From contig NZ_JAQIOZ010000007.1 of NCBI RefSeq assembly GCF_028023675.1, positions 124,001-188,000 on the forward strand: a stretch of 64,000 nt of DNA, given 5' to 3'. This DNA is from Primorskyibacter aestuariivivens. Its GTDB lineage: Bacteria > Pseudomonadota > Alphaproteobacteria > Rhodobacterales > Rhodobacteraceae. Below, piece by piece: positions 28,956 to 38,515 of this stretch. A program made the translations under genes and the position numbers. A model generated the notes under the pieces. The model ran no database searches. It was not told the origin of the DNA and worked only from the letters and a program-made list of their open reading frames with translations. Numbering within the stretch: position 1 is the first letter of the stretch; every line of letters begins with the position of its first letter.

Positions 28956-30368
28956 TTACCCGGCGCGGCGCTCGTCGAAACTCAGCGCGATAAAGCTGGG
29001 CAGGTGATCGCCCATGCCGACAACCTTGTTGTCATTATCGGCACGGCGTCCGCCACGGTTCGACCGGCTGCGCGACGAAGTCGAGGATTTCTCCTGTTTC
29101 GGTGTCTCCTCGGAGCGCGGCTTGGACGAAGTGCGCTTTTCTTCCCGGGGCTCGGCTTTGGGTGCGTCTACCGTTTCGGTTTCGGATTTCCGTGGCGATG
29201 ATTTCGGCTTTTCCGCCGATTTGATCGGGTTCTCGATCCGCGGAATTTCCTTCTGGATCAGCTTTTCGATCGCATCGAAATTTTTCTCGTCCCGCGGTCC
29301 GCAGATCATAACGGCCTTGCCCTGGCGTCCGGCGCGGCCGGTACGACCGATGCGGTGCACGTAATCCTCGGAATGGGACGGCACGTCAAAATTGAACACA
29401 TGGCTCACCGCAGGCACGTCGAGACCGCGTGCGGCCACGTCCGAGGCTACGAGAATCTTCAATTCACCATTGCGGAACGCGTCCAGTGTCTTTGTACGCT
29501 GGGACTGGTCCAGATCACCATGAATCGGCGCGGCATCCAGCCCGTATTTCTTGAGCGATTTCGCGCAGATATCCACATCGGTCTTGCGGTTGCAGAACAC
29601 GATGGCGTTGGTGCATTTCTCGCCTTCCGCCTCGATCAGCGCGCGCAGGACCTTGCGTTTCTCGCTGGCTTCGCGGTCACGCCGCGAGGCTTTGAACATC
29701 ACCACGCCCTGTTCGATGGTCTCGGATGCGGTGGCCTGACGCGCAACCTCGATCCGCTCAGGCGCGGAGAGGAAAGTGTTGGTGATGCGCTCGATCTCGG
29801 GTGCCATGGTCGCCGAGAAGAACAGCGTCTGGCGGGTGAACGGCGTGAGCGAGAAGATACGCTCGATATCCGGGATGAACCCCATGTCGAGCATGCGGTC
29901 AGCCTCGTCCACCACCATGACCTGAACCCCGGTCAACAGCAGCTTGCCGCGTTCGAAATGGTCCAGAAGGCGTCCGGGCGTTGCGATCAGGACATCCACG
30001 CCCTTGTCGATCAGCGCGTCCTGTTCCTTGAAGCTGACGCCGCCGATCAGCAGCGCCTTGGTCAGCTTCACATGTTTGGCATAGGTGTCGAAGTTTTCCG
30101 CCACCTGCGCGGCCAACTCCCGTGTCGGGCACAGAACCAGCGACCGGGGCATGCGCGCGCGGGCACGGCCACGGGCCAGCATGTGAATCATCGGCAGCGT
30201 GAAGCCAGCGGTCTTGCCGGTGCCGGTCTGGGCGATGCCCAGCACATCCTTGCCCTGCAAAGCGGCTGGAATAGCGCCCGCCTGAATGGGGGTGGGGGTC
30301 TCATAGCCCGCTTCTTCGATGGCTTTGAGAACTTTGGGATTGAGGTCCAGGTCAGAAAATTTCGTCAT
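28956..30368 (-). CDS. rhlE: DEAD-box RNA helicase, RhlE-like
   Basis: 470 residues. Helicase motifs: Q-motif YETPTPIQAGAIP, Walker A AQTGTGKT, PTRELAAQV, TPGRLLDHF, VDEADRMLD, SAT and HRIGRTGRAG. The C-terminal about 80 residues are a Lys/Arg/Ser/Glu-rich, low-complexity tail ending near GGRRADNDNKVVGMGDH. Likely ribosome assembly or mRNA turnover. Convergent with the dioxygenase gene, with only 13 nt between stops. Confidence 0.92.
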   Translation of the reverse strand: MTKFSDLDLNPKVLKAIEEAGYETPTPIQAGAIPAALQGKDVLGIAQTGTGKTAGFTLPMIHMLARGRARARMPRSLVLCPTRELAAQVAENFDTYAKHVKLTKALLIGGVSFKEQDALIDKGVDVLIATPGRLLDHFERGKLLLTGVQVMVVDEADRMLDMGFIPDIERIFSLTPFTRQTLFFSATMAPEIERITNTFLSAPERIEVARQATASETIEQGVVMFKASRRDREASEKRKVLRALIEAEGEKCTNAIVFCNRKTDVDICAKSLKKYGLDAAPIHGDLDQSQRTKTLDAFRNGELKILVASDVAARGLDVPAVSHVFNFDVPSHSEDYVHRIGRTGRAGRQGKAVMICGPRDEKNFDAIEKLIQKEIPRIENPIKSAEKPKSSPRKSETETVDAPKAEPREEKRTSSKPRSEETPKQEKSSTSSRSRSNRGGRRADNDNKVVGMGDHLPSFIALSFDERRAG

Positions 30369-30462
30369 GTGTATCCGGGTTTTACGGACACGTCCGGCCC
30401 GTACATCAGAATGGGGCGGCCCGTCTGGCCCCGCATTTTCGCAGTTTCATCCCCTGCGCGCG

Positions 30463-30491
30463 TACTTAGAGCAACTGGCCGCTTTGGTCAA
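30463..30491 (-). promoter_or_regulatory. Weak candidate promoter for the helicase gene
   Basis: On the minus strand TTGACC (30491-30486) is followed after 17 nt by TAAGTA (30468-30463), about 95 nt before the helicase start codon. The -35 is good, the -10 poor. The rest of the 198-nt space 30369-30566 holds nothing else recognised. Confidence 0.25.
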
Positions 30492-30566
30492 TCTTGCGGC
30501 GCTGCAGCGTGCTTTCCGGTGCTGTAACCCCGGGACTGTCGCATTTATGTGACTCTGCCCGGTGCC

Positions 30567-31511
30567 TCAACCGCCCGGAAAATGCCGCGCGCGGCAGGCG
30601 GTCAGCGCAAGATCGTGTTGGCGCAAGAGCCCTTCTGCCTCAAGCCGGGCGCGCAGCTCTGGCGTGGCCACGCAGACCTCCTCATAAAAGGCGCGTAGGC
30701 CTGCTTCGCCATCTGCCTTTTCGATCACGTGAAACAGCTCATGCAGGGACAGACCGCCCGCGTCGCGATTGACATGCGCCTTCAATTCGGCGCGGTAGGA
30801 CCCCATGGACATCCGGTAGCGATAGGTCCGCATCCAGTCCTCCCAGCTCTGCGCGTGCATGTGGCAAAGCTCGGTGGTGTTCAGTGCGACTTCACCGGGG
30901 TTCTGCTGGCCGTTCACGGTGATATTGTGAATTTTCATCCGAAGCCCGTCGATGCCGGTGCGGTAAAACAGCTTGCCCGCCACATGGCTCAGGAACCCGC
31001 CGCTGAGATAGCGGCCATAGGTGGGAAAACAGGCTTCTGCTGCGCGTCTTCGGTCCGGGGCGGGAAGGTGGAAGGCCTTGAAATATTGCGGTCTTTCCGG
31101 ATCGCCGGGGGCAGGGGCCAGCGCCTCGATAGGGCGCACCCGGGCGCAGAGGCAGTTGTCGGGCAAATCGGATAGCTGGTCTGCAATAGGACGTGCGGGC
31201 CAGAGAAATTCATCCACGTCGATATGGGCCAGCCAGTCCAGCTCGACCCGGCGGTTATAGGCATGGCGGGCATTGATGAATTGACGGCTCTGGTGTTTCT
31301 CTGGCCGCCCGTTGCGCTTGGCCCACCATGCGTCATCACAGGCCACGACCTTGATCTTTGGATGGGCGCGCAGCCGGTCGAACACCGCCCTCTCCGGCGC
31401 GTCGAGATACAGGTAGAGCCGGTGCGCCCCCAGATCGAGATGCCAGGCCGCGAAATTCAGGATCTCTCCTTCGCTGGCCTTGATCGTCGAGACAATGCCC
31501 CAGCGGGTCAT
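30567..31511 (-). CDS. Glycosyltransferase family 2-like protein (second of tandem pair)
   Basis: 314 residues. Begins TRWGIVSTIKASEGEILNF and has the acidic metal/nucleotide-sugar motif HIDVDEFLWP at about 95-104, as in GT2/GT92-like enzymes. Related along its length to the C-terminal half of the adjacent upstream gene: both have GIVSTI or GVVSTI, DWLAHxDxDEF, YGxYLxGGFxSH and HxHAxS. ATGA overlap with that gene. Probably modifies a surface glycan; the acceptor is unknown. Confidence 0.8.
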   Translation of the reverse strand: MTRWGIVSTIKASEGEILNFAAWHLDLGAHRLYLYLDAPERAVFDRLRAHPKIKVVACDDAWWAKRNGRPEKHQSRQFINARHAYNRRVELDWLAHIDVDEFLWPARPIADQLSDLPDNCLCARVRPIEALAPAPGDPERPQYFKAFHLPAPDRRRAAEACFPTYGRYLSGGFLSHVAGKLFYRTGIDGLRMKIHNITVNGQQNPGEVALNTTELCHMHAQSWEDWMRTYRYRMSMGSYRAELKAHVNRDAGGLSLHELFHVIEKADGEAGLRAFYEEVCVATPELRARLEAEGLLRQHDLALTACRARHFPGG

Positions 31512-33295
31512 GCAGCGCCCGCCTTGGGTGTGCGGCTGCCAAAGATTGCCGCCACCTGTGCATCAAGCTCCAGCGGATGGGTGAACAGCATGTCATGCGC
31601 CGCCAGCCGGTCGCGCAACGCGGGGCTGTCGGTGCACACCTCGTCAAAGAAATGGCGCAGGCCTGTTTCACCTTCGGTCTCCAAGACGAAATCGAGCACA
31701 TCGCCCAGCCGCATCGCGTCATCCTCGCCCGGTTTGCGGTATGAGCCGCGCTCAAGCCGGAACTCCATCCGCGCGCGGAACGCCTCATAGCTGCGGGCAT
31801 GCAGATGGGCCAGCTTCATACGCGGCATGCTGGCCTCGTTCTCGATGCTCGCGCCGTCTTTCTTGAGCCCGTGAATGCCAAAGCGCACCCCGTCCAGCCC
31901 GGTGCGGGCAAAGACCTTGCCGCTGGTGTGGCTGATGAAGCCGCCGGTGAGATAGCCGCCATAATTGGGGTAAATGGTGTCGAGCACGCGGCGTTTCTGC
32001 CCGGCCTGCCTGTGGCTGATCTTGAAATGGGTTGGACTCGCGGAGCCATCGGCCAAAGCCTCCACGGGCCGCATCCGGGCCTGCGCCGCGTGATCGGGCG
32101 CAAAGCGCAGCGCGCGGGCGATGGGGATCGGACAGATCAGAAACTCGTCCGCATCCACATGGGCAAGCCAATCGAGGTCAGACGCGCGATAGCTCTGCGT
32201 CGCGTTGTAGGCCTGGCGCAGCTGGTGCGCCTCGGGGCGGTCTTTGCCGGTGCTGGCCCAATAATCCGCGTCGCAGGTTGTCAGATGCACACGCGGCTCA
32301 GCCCCGAAAAACGCCAGCGCTTCGGGGCAGGGGCGGTCGAGGTAAATGTCGATCCGCGCCGCGCCCAGTGTCAGGTAATGCGCGGCGAACCGGGCGATGT
32401 CCGTTAGGGGGGCGTCAATCGTGCTGACCACGCCCCAGCGCGGCGGGGTGCGGGACGGCGTGTCGGGAACCGGGACAATGAGTTTGGCCGGGGCAGGCTC
32501 GGGCGTGTCGCGCTCTGCCGCTTTCATTGTGTCGCGCCGTTCCTTGCGTTTGCGCATGATGCGCAAGCGGCGGAACACGGTGCGCGGGTCGTGAATGAGC
32601 AGGTCCAGCAGGTGATGCGCCAAGGGTTTCAGCACCTTGTCCCGCTCCGCCTCCTGCCACAGGCGGCCCAGCATGTTCACATCGAGCCCCCCGGCTGGGA
32701 TGTGGAACGGGTCCATCTCCATGGGCAGCGGGCCGTGATCCTTGCCCTTGAGCGGAAAGGGCCGGTCGGCAGGCATGCCGCAATACCGCCGCTCGGTCTC
32801 GTAAAGCTTGATCGTGCCAAAAAGCACATTCATCGCCTGTCCCACGCTGCGCTGGGTTTCGGTCAGCCCGTGATCGCCAAAGGTGGTGATGGCCGAGACA
32901 AGCCAGCGCGCGTCCAGATGGCTGAGCAGGTGATCGGCCTCTTCCGCCCAGAGCCGCGCGAAGAGCGCCGCGCAATGGGCGGGCTGCTTGCGTTTGCGCA
33001 GATGCGCGATAAGCAGCCCGTGCAGCGCGGTCAGTTCCGTATTGCCCACCAGTTCCGCGCGTATTTCCAAATGCTTGCGCTGGTTTGTTGAACGCAGGGG
33101 GGCGGCACGCAGGGGGTCGTCCCCGGGGGCGGGAACAAGGCTGGTCTTCAGCGGGTCAAGATCCACATCAAGCGGCGGCAATGCCTCGCCTCGTGCCAGC
33201 GTGAGCGGATCGCGCCGCGCCTCCATCTGGGTCAGCACCGCCTTGATGCCGCCGTCATAGGTGGGTTTGCGTGGGGGCTGTTCAGGATCGCTCAT
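31508..33295 (-). CDS. Large glycosyltransferase family 2-like protein with helical N-terminal domain
   Basis: 595 residues. The N-terminal about 280 are mostly helical with no recognised motif. The rest is a GT2-like domain (GVVSTIDAPLTDIARFAAHY, HVDADEFLICP at about 386-396, YGGYLTGGFISH) paralogous to the following gene. No signal peptide or membrane helix, so cytoplasmic. Two paralogous transferases in one operon suggest sequential additions to one glycan. Confidence 0.78.
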   Translation of the reverse strand: MSDPEQPPRKPTYDGGIKAVLTQMEARRDPLTLARGEALPPLDVDLDPLKTSLVPAPGDDPLRAAPLRSTNQRKHLEIRAELVGNTELTALHGLLIAHLRKRKQPAHCAALFARLWAEEADHLLSHLDARWLVSAITTFGDHGLTETQRSVGQAMNVLFGTIKLYETERRYCGMPADRPFPLKGKDHGPLPMEMDPFHIPAGGLDVNMLGRLWQEAERDKVLKPLAHHLLDLLIHDPRTVFRRLRIMRKRKERRDTMKAAERDTPEPAPAKLIVPVPDTPSRTPPRWGVVSTIDAPLTDIARFAAHYLTLGAARIDIYLDRPCPEALAFFGAEPRVHLTTCDADYWASTGKDRPEAHQLRQAYNATQSYRASDLDWLAHVDADEFLICPIPIARALRFAPDHAAQARMRPVEALADGSASPTHFKISHRQAGQKRRVLDTIYPNYGGYLTGGFISHTSGKVFARTGLDGVRFGIHGLKKDGASIENEASMPRMKLAHLHARSYEAFRARMEFRLERGSYRKPGEDDAMRLGDVLDFVLETEGETGLRHFFDEVCTDSPALRDRLAAHDMLFTHPLELDAQVAAIFGSRTPKAGAA

Positions 33296-33340
33296 GGGGT
33301 CAAGGTGCCGCTTTTTGGCGTTTATGGCAATTGCCCCTGC

Positions 33341-33775
33341 TTACTCCACGAGAATGGCGTCTTTGAGGCGAAACAACTGCAATGTTTCGGGACTTTCGTT
33401 AAATTCCAGTTGCCCGCGCAGGGTGATTTTTTCGAATTCTGCCAGATCAGGCATGGGGCGTTTCGAGGTGACTTCAAGCACCGGACCATAGCCGCCCGAG
33501 CCGCAGAACGGGCAATCGGCCGGATCCTCGACCAGCAGGAATTCGGTGATTTCACCCTGCGCCAGAACGGGCACGAAAAAGCCCGTGATTTCAAAGTCTT
33601 TCGCGGCGGCCTTCAAGGGTTCGGGGATGGTCTTTTCGACCCGCCAATTGTCGCCCTCGATGATCTCTTTGAATTCTGCCGTGTTCAGCAATTGCCATGC
33701 GTCTTCGCGGCCCTCGGCCCAGAGGGCGGATGCAGCAAGCAGGAGAGTGGACAGGATCAGGGACGCAAATCGCAT
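33341..33775 (-). CDS. Exported protein with CxxC motif, unknown function
   Basis: About 144 residues with an N-terminal signal peptide (MRFASLILSTLLLAASALWA). The mature part contains DPADCPFCGSGGYGPVLEV, a CxxC that may bind metal or heme, or act in redox. ATG 33775 has TGAGG 5 nt upstream; GTG 33781 would add two residues. Resembles small periplasmic proteins linked to metal handling, but I do not recognise the family with certainty. Confidence 0.7.
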   Translation of the reverse strand: MRFASLILSTLLLAASALWAEGREDAWQLLNTAEFKEIIEGDNWRVEKTIPEPLKAAAKDFEITGFFVPVLAQGEITEFLLVEDPADCPFCGSGGYGPVLEVTSKRPMPDLAEFEKITLRGQLEFNESPETLQLFRLKDAILVE

Positions 33776-33912
33776 GGGCACCTCATTGATTTCGCCACAC
33801 TATAGGTGAGGCGCCGTACCCCTGCAAAACCGGTTTTGACCAATCGGCGGAAAAGCACTTTGAGGTCGCATGTCCGTGGAGCGAAACTGGTCCCAGCTTT
33901 TCGCGACCTGCG

Positions 33913-35520
33913 TCAGACCAGCATTTCCTTGGTCGCCGACAAAGTCACATCTGGGTAATCCCGCTCGATCCGGTCAATGTCCCATTGCAGCCGGGTGAGA
34001 TAGACCACGTCGCCGTCATTGTCATGGGCGATATGCTGTTTGTTGGCGTTGATGAACTTGTCCAACGCCAGTTTCTCGCCTTTGGCCCAGCGGGCGGAGG
34101 TGAACTGCGACGGCTCAAACCGCACCGGAAGCCCGTATTCCAGCTCGATCCGGCTCGCCAGCACTTCGAATTGCAGCGCGCCCACGACGCCCACGATAAA
34201 GCCCGAGCCGAACATCGGCTTGAACACCTTGGCCGCACCTTCCTCGGCGAATTGCATCAGCGCCTTTTCCAGATGCTTGGCCTTCATCGGATCGCCCGCC
34301 CGGCAGGTCTGAAGCAGCTCCGGCGCGAAAGAGGGGATACCCGAGACGCGCAATGCCTCGCCTTCGGTCAGGGTGTCGCCGATGCGCAACTGCCCGTGGT
34401 TCGGGATGCCGATGATATCGCCGGCCCAGGCCTCTTCGGCCAGTTCCCGGTCCGAGGCAAGGAACAGAACCGGGTTCGACACCGCCATCGGTTTCTTTGT
34501 CCGCACATGGGTCAGCTTCATGCCGCGTTTGAAATGGCCCGACGCCATGCGCACAAATGCCACCCGGTCGCGGTGCTTGGGATCCATGTTCGCCTGAACC
34601 TTGAAAACAAAGCCGGAAACCTTTGTTTCTTCTGGGCAAATCTCGCGCGGGGTGGCGCGTTGCGGCTGCGGTTCGGGCCCGTAACTTCCAATCCCGTCCA
34701 TCAATTCCTTGACCCCGAACGAGTTAATCGCAGAGCCGAACCAGATCGGCGTCATATGCCCTTCGAGCACCGCCTGCGGATCCAGCGCGGGAAGGAGTTC
34801 GCGCGCCATCTCGATCTCTTCGAGGAACGGCTCCAACAGATGCGCAGGCACATGTTCGGCCAGTTTCGGATCGTCCAGCCCTTTGATCTCCACGCTTTCG
34901 GCCACCTTGTTGCGGTCGGCGCGGTCCATCAGTTCGAGCCGGTCGCGCAGGATGTCATAACAGCCGATGAAATCGCGCCCTACGCCAATGGGCCAGCTTG
35001 CGGGCGTCACGTCGATGGCGAGGTTTTCCTGAATCTCGTCGATGATCTCGAACGTATCGCGGCTTTCGCGGTCCATCTTGTTACAGAAGGTCAGGATCGG
35101 CAGGTCGCGCAGACGGCAGACCTCGAACAGTTTCTGCGTCTGGCTTTCCACGCCTTTCGCGCCGTCGATCACCATCACTGCCGCGTCCACCGCTGTCAGC
35201 GTGCGATAGGTGTCTTCGGAGAAGTCCGAGTGACCGGGGGTATCGACAAGATTGAAGCGGAATGTCTTGAAATCAAAAGACATGGCCGAGGCCGAGACCG
35301 AAATGCCCCGGTCCTGTTCCATCTTCATGAAGTCCGAGCGCGTGCGCCGGGCCTCGCCCTTGGCGCGCACCTGTCCGGCCATCTGGATCGCGCCGCCATA
35401 GAGCAGGAATTTCTCGGTCAGCGTCGTCTTGCCCGCATCCGGGTGCGAGATGATGGCAAAGGTGCGCCGCCGGGCAATCTCGGCGGGCAGATCGGGGCGG
35501 TTTGGAGCGGCGTCTAGCAT
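33913..35520 (-). CDS. prfC: Peptide chain release factor 3
   Basis: Translational GTPase that recycles RF1 and RF2. About 535 residues. G-motifs: AIISHPDAGKTTLTEK, DTPGHSDFSEDTYR, FCNKMDRESRD. The switch-I region has EQDRGISVSASAMSF. Start set at 35520 (MLDAAPNRPDLPAEI); the frame is open 36 nt upstream without support. RF3 is variably distributed in alphaproteobacteria. Full length. Confidence 0.93.
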   Translation of the reverse strand: MLDAAPNRPDLPAEIARRRTFAIISHPDAGKTTLTEKFLLYGGAIQMAGQVRAKGEARRTRSDFMKMEQDRGISVSASAMSFDFKTFRFNLVDTPGHSDFSEDTYRTLTAVDAAVMVIDGAKGVESQTQKLFEVCRLRDLPILTFCNKMDRESRDTFEIIDEIQENLAIDVTPASWPIGVGRDFIGCYDILRDRLELMDRADRNKVAESVEIKGLDDPKLAEHVPAHLLEPFLEEIEMARELLPALDPQAVLEGHMTPIWFGSAINSFGVKELMDGIGSYGPEPQPQRATPREICPEETKVSGFVFKVQANMDPKHRDRVAFVRMASGHFKRGMKLTHVRTKKPMAVSNPVLFLASDRELAEEAWAGDIIGIPNHGQLRIGDTLTEGEALRVSGIPSFAPELLQTCRAGDPMKAKHLEKALMQFAEEGAAKVFKPMFGSGFIVGVVGALQFEVLASRIELEYGLPVRFEPSQFTSARWAKGEKLALDKFINANKQHIAHDNDGDVVYLTRLQWDIDRIERDYPDVTLSATKEMLV

Positions 35521-35590
35521 GGCCGCGCGTATAGGCGCGGGGCCGGGCTTTGGCAAGCGTGCTGCGGCGGCCCGGCCGTCACAAAACGGC

Positions 35591-36430
35591 CTATTTGGTC
35601 GGGCGTCTGACCACGAGGACGTCGCAGGGCGGGCTGCGCATCAATTCGCTGGCGACACTGCCCAGAATTGCACGATGGGAGCCCACGCGCCCATGCGCGC
35701 CCACAATGATCAGATGCGCATCTTCGCGCCGCGCCACTTCGGCCAGAACGGTGGCCGCACTGCCTTCGACAATCTCGGTCGGTTCCAGCGCGTCAGGCAG
35801 GTAATTGCCTGCCCGCCAGGCCGCGTCGTCCTGTTTCGGCTCCAGGCTGAAGCTTTGCAGCAATTCATCCGCGCTGCTGGTCTGGGCCAGCATGCCCTTA
35901 TAGGGCACAAGCAGCGCGTGCACCGGCACGATCCGCGCGCTAGGGGCAATATGTGCGGCCATATGGGCGCCCGCCGTGCCATTGGGCGAGAAATCAGCGC
36001 CAAGAATGACCGTCTCATACATGCGTTCATCGCGGTCAGCCGCCACAAGCACCGGCACATGCGCCAGCCGCGTGATGCGCTGCGCCGTGGTTTCGCGCAG
36101 AAGGTCCAGAAAGCCGCGTTCGCGATGGGTGCCAAGCACCAGAAGATCGGGGTCCTCCTTGCTGACCTCGGCCAGAATGTCGCCGGTCGGGTCGCCGGGG
36201 AGCACGCGCAGCTCCCATGTCACACCGTCGCCAAGCGTCTCGCAAAAGCGCGTCAGCGTGGCTTTTGCGTCCGAGACGAGATCCTGCACAATGGTCAGCG
36301 GGAGGGCGTCGTCAATAACGCTCAACACGATCAGCCGGGCCCCATGCGCCCGGGCCAGTGCAAAGCCGCGCCGGAGCGCCACATCGCCGCGATGGGACAT
36401 GTCAGTCGTGGCAAGGATGGTGTTGAGCAT
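35591..36430 (-). CDS. Universal stress protein with two UspA domains
   Basis: 279 residues made of two UspA-like halves (about 1-135 and 137-278). The C-terminal half has the ATP-binding pattern GAHGRVGSHRAILGSVASE. The N-terminal half keeps GTHRERG but lacks the full loop. CGGAGG lies upstream of the ATG. Transcribed alone. Likely a stress-adaptation protein; no partner is encoded next to it. Confidence 0.88.
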   Translation of the reverse strand: MLNTILATTDMSHRGDVALRRGFALARAHGARLIVLSVIDDALPLTIVQDLVSDAKATLTRFCETLGDGVTWELRVLPGDPTGDILAEVSKEDPDLLVLGTHRERGFLDLLRETTAQRITRLAHVPVLVAADRDERMYETVILGADFSPNGTAGAHMAAHIAPSARIVPVHALLVPYKGMLAQTSSADELLQSFSLEPKQDDAAWRAGNYLPDALEPTEIVEGSAATVLAEVARREDAHLIIVGAHGRVGSHRAILGSVASELMRSPPCDVLVVRRPTK

Positions 36431-36550
36431 GATCTGGCCTCCGGTATCTGAGCAAACCAGTCAGATATGGGGGGCCAAAACTTCGGTTCAAGCGGTGTCG
36501 GCTGCGCAAGGATGCCGCAGACCACGTTTTTTCATGTCTGGCGAAACCAT

Positions 36551-37555
36551 TTACCGGCTGGAGGCGCGTTTGAGCAGTTCCACCGCATCCGGGCGGCGGG
36601 CCATCGCCTCGCTCAGTTCGAAATCGGCGCGCAACCGGTTGGAATGGGTCGGCAGCGCCGTGGCGAGCCGTTTGTCCAGCTCCTGTGGCAGGGCGGCACG
36701 CGTGCGGCTGTCGACCAGCAGCGTTTCGGCGGCGATGCCCTCGGCATAGATGATCTGATGTTCGTCGAACAGCAGTTGGAAATAATCCACATAACCGCCC
36801 TCGGCCCGGCGGACGGTGTCGCCATTTACCAGATGGCGCGCCTTGACCATCAGTTCGGAGCGGCCTGCACCGAATTGATCGCGGCGCTGATAGATGAACA
36901 GCCGGTGGTCGGGGCTGACGAGCAGGTCAGAGCTGTTGTTCAGCGTCCCGGCGGCAATGCGGATCGGGGCGAAATCCCCAGCGGCGCGTTCGGTGGTCTG
37001 GCCGATCCAGCGCACCGGCTGCGGGCCATCGTCGCGGGTCAGGACCTTGTCGCCCTCGCGCAGCTCCTCGACCGGCTTCTGTGCGCCGGTGGCCAGCGTG
37101 ATCATGGTCCCGCGCGTAAAGGAGACACAGGCCACCTGGGCGAATTTGCGCTCTGATTTTTCGGTGTCGATGCCTATGATCCGGTAATCGGTCTTGGGCG
37201 ACATGTGCCCAAGCGGCAGGCCATAGATATTGGCGACAAGCCCGAGATCGTCCACCTCCACCAGCACGACAACATCGACCGTTGCCCCGTCATTGCCCAT
37301 GAAGCTGATACAGCAATCCAGAACAAGCTCGGCCCCTGCATGGCCCAGTGGCGAGGTTTCGCAGATGCGCATCGTGCGCGGGCTGATCTGGCGGACGACA
37401 ATGGCGCTGCGCTGTGCCGTATCATTCAGGTGGTACACGTCATCGCATTGCAGATCGTCCGCAATGCCAAGGAAATCCCCGAGATTTGCCCCGTCCACCA
37501 CGCTCAGGGCATCCATCTCGAAAACACTGAGGGATTGGGCAACGGTGCGCGACAT
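36551..37555 (-). CDS. Hint-domain (hedgehog/intein-like) protein
   Basis: About 334 residues. The Hint domain runs from about 145 to 290: VSFTRGTMITLATGAQKPVE, LREGDKVLTRDDG, VSPDHRLFIY and HIIYAEGIAAETLLVDS-like segments, with the expected His in SPDHRL. The nucleophilic Cys is in ACVSF, just before TRGTMI. No known attached toxin or calcium-binding module; the first 140 residues are not recognised. Such proteins are common in Rhodobacteraceae. Start at 37555; 36 nt of open frame upstream is unsupported. Confidence 0.8.
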   Translation of the reverse strand: MSRTVAQSLSVFEMDALSVVDGANLGDFLGIADDLQCDDVYHLNDTAQRSAIVVRQISPRTMRICETSPLGHAGAELVLDCCISFMGNDGATVDVVVLVEVDDLGLVANIYGLPLGHMSPKTDYRIIGIDTEKSERKFAQVACVSFTRGTMITLATGAQKPVEELREGDKVLTRDDGPQPVRWIGQTTERAAGDFAPIRIAAGTLNNSSDLLVSPDHRLFIYQRRDQFGAGRSELMVKARHLVNGDTVRRAEGGYVDYFQLLFDEHQIIYAEGIAAETLLVDSRTRAALPQELDKRLATALPTHSNRLRADFELSEAMARRPDAVELLKRASSR

Positions 37556-37731
37556 GATCAATAAACTCCGAAACCAAACCTGCCGCCCCATGTGGGCGGC
37601 GTATGACAGACAGTTTCAACTCTCATCCATGAATGTGGCACCACTTGGAACAGGGCACGGCCATTTACAGGCATTGCCATTTGGCCAAGGCTAGGCCGAT
37701 ATAGGTGCAAAGGCAAACAGGGAGAGAGCTT

Positions 37732-38511
37732 ATGGATCTGGGGATCAAGGGAAAACGCGCCATTGTCTGCGCGGCGTCCAAGGGGCTGGGCCGCGGCTGT
37801 GCCATGGCGCTGGCTGAAGCGGGGGTCGATCTGGTGATCAATGCGCGCGGGGCCGAGGCGCTGGAAGCCACGGCCGCCGAGATTCGCGCCGCCCATGATG
37901 TCGAGGTGACGGCGGTCGCGGCCGATATCACCACGGACGAGGGGCGCGCCAGGGTGCTGGAGGCCGCGGGCGACGTGGATATTCTGGTCAATAACGCGGG
38001 CGGCCCGCCGCCGGGCATGTGGACCGATTGGGACCGCGAAGACTTCATCGCCGCGCTGGATGCCAACATGCTGGCGCCGATCGCCATGATCAAGGCGCTG
38101 GTCCCGGCTATGATGGAGCGCGGCTGGGGCAGGGTGGTCAATATCACTTCGGTCTCGGTGAAATCGCCGATCCCGGTTCTGGGCCTGTCCAATTCGGCGC
38201 GCGCGGGGCTCACGGGCTATGTGGCGGGCACCTCGCGGCAGGTTGCGGGCAACGGTGTCGTGATCAACAACCTGCTGCCGGGTATTCATGCCACGGATCG
38301 CGCGGAGTCGCTCGACAAAGGCGCGGCGGAGCAACAGGGCATCACCGTGGACGAGGCCAAGGCGCAGCGCTGTACGACAATCCCCGCAGGCCGCTACGGC
38401 ACGCCCGAGGAGTTCGGAGCCACCTGTGCCTTCATGTGCTCGCAATATGCGGGGTTCATGATCGGGCAAAACGTGCTGCTGGATGGTGGGGCCGTGAACA
38501 CCACCATGTAA
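37732..38511 (+). CDS. SDR-fold protein lacking the usual catalytic Tyr and Lys
   Basis: 259 residues, ATG 37732 with GGGAGAG upstream. Rossmann nucleotide site degenerate: CAASKGLGRGCAMALAEAG in place of TGxxxGxG. The catalytic Ser is kept (NITSVSVKSP), but the YxxxK position reads SNSAR. The rest, such as VNNAGGPPPGMW and LLPGIHATDR, is normal for the FabG-like subgroup that lost the tetrad. It may be a non-catalytic or altered reductase. Divergent from the Hint gene. Confidence 0.85.
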   Translation: MDLGIKGKRAIVCAASKGLGRGCAMALAEAGVDLVINARGAEALEATAAEIRAAHDVEVTAVAADITTDEGRARVLEAAGDVDILVNNAGGPPPGMWTDWDREDFIAALDANMLAPIAMIKALVPAMMERGWGRVVNITSVSVKSPIPVLGLSNSARAGLTGYVAGTSRQVAGNGVVINNLLPGIHATDRAESLDKGAAEQQGITVDEAKAQRCTTIPAGRYGTPEEFGATCAFMCSQYAGFMIGQNVLLDGGAVNTTM

Positions 38512-38515
38512 TCCC

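Noticed and set aside
33825-33838. 14-nt palindrome CAAAACCGGTTTTG between the RF3 gene and the small exported-protein gene
   Set aside because: Could be a weak terminator for RF3, but it lies about 75 nt after the stop and has no clear U-tract. Left unassigned.
37582-37600. 7-bp GC hairpin in the 5' region of the Hint gene
   Set aside because: Too short to distinguish from chance in GC-rich DNA; no known riboswitch or operator pattern.
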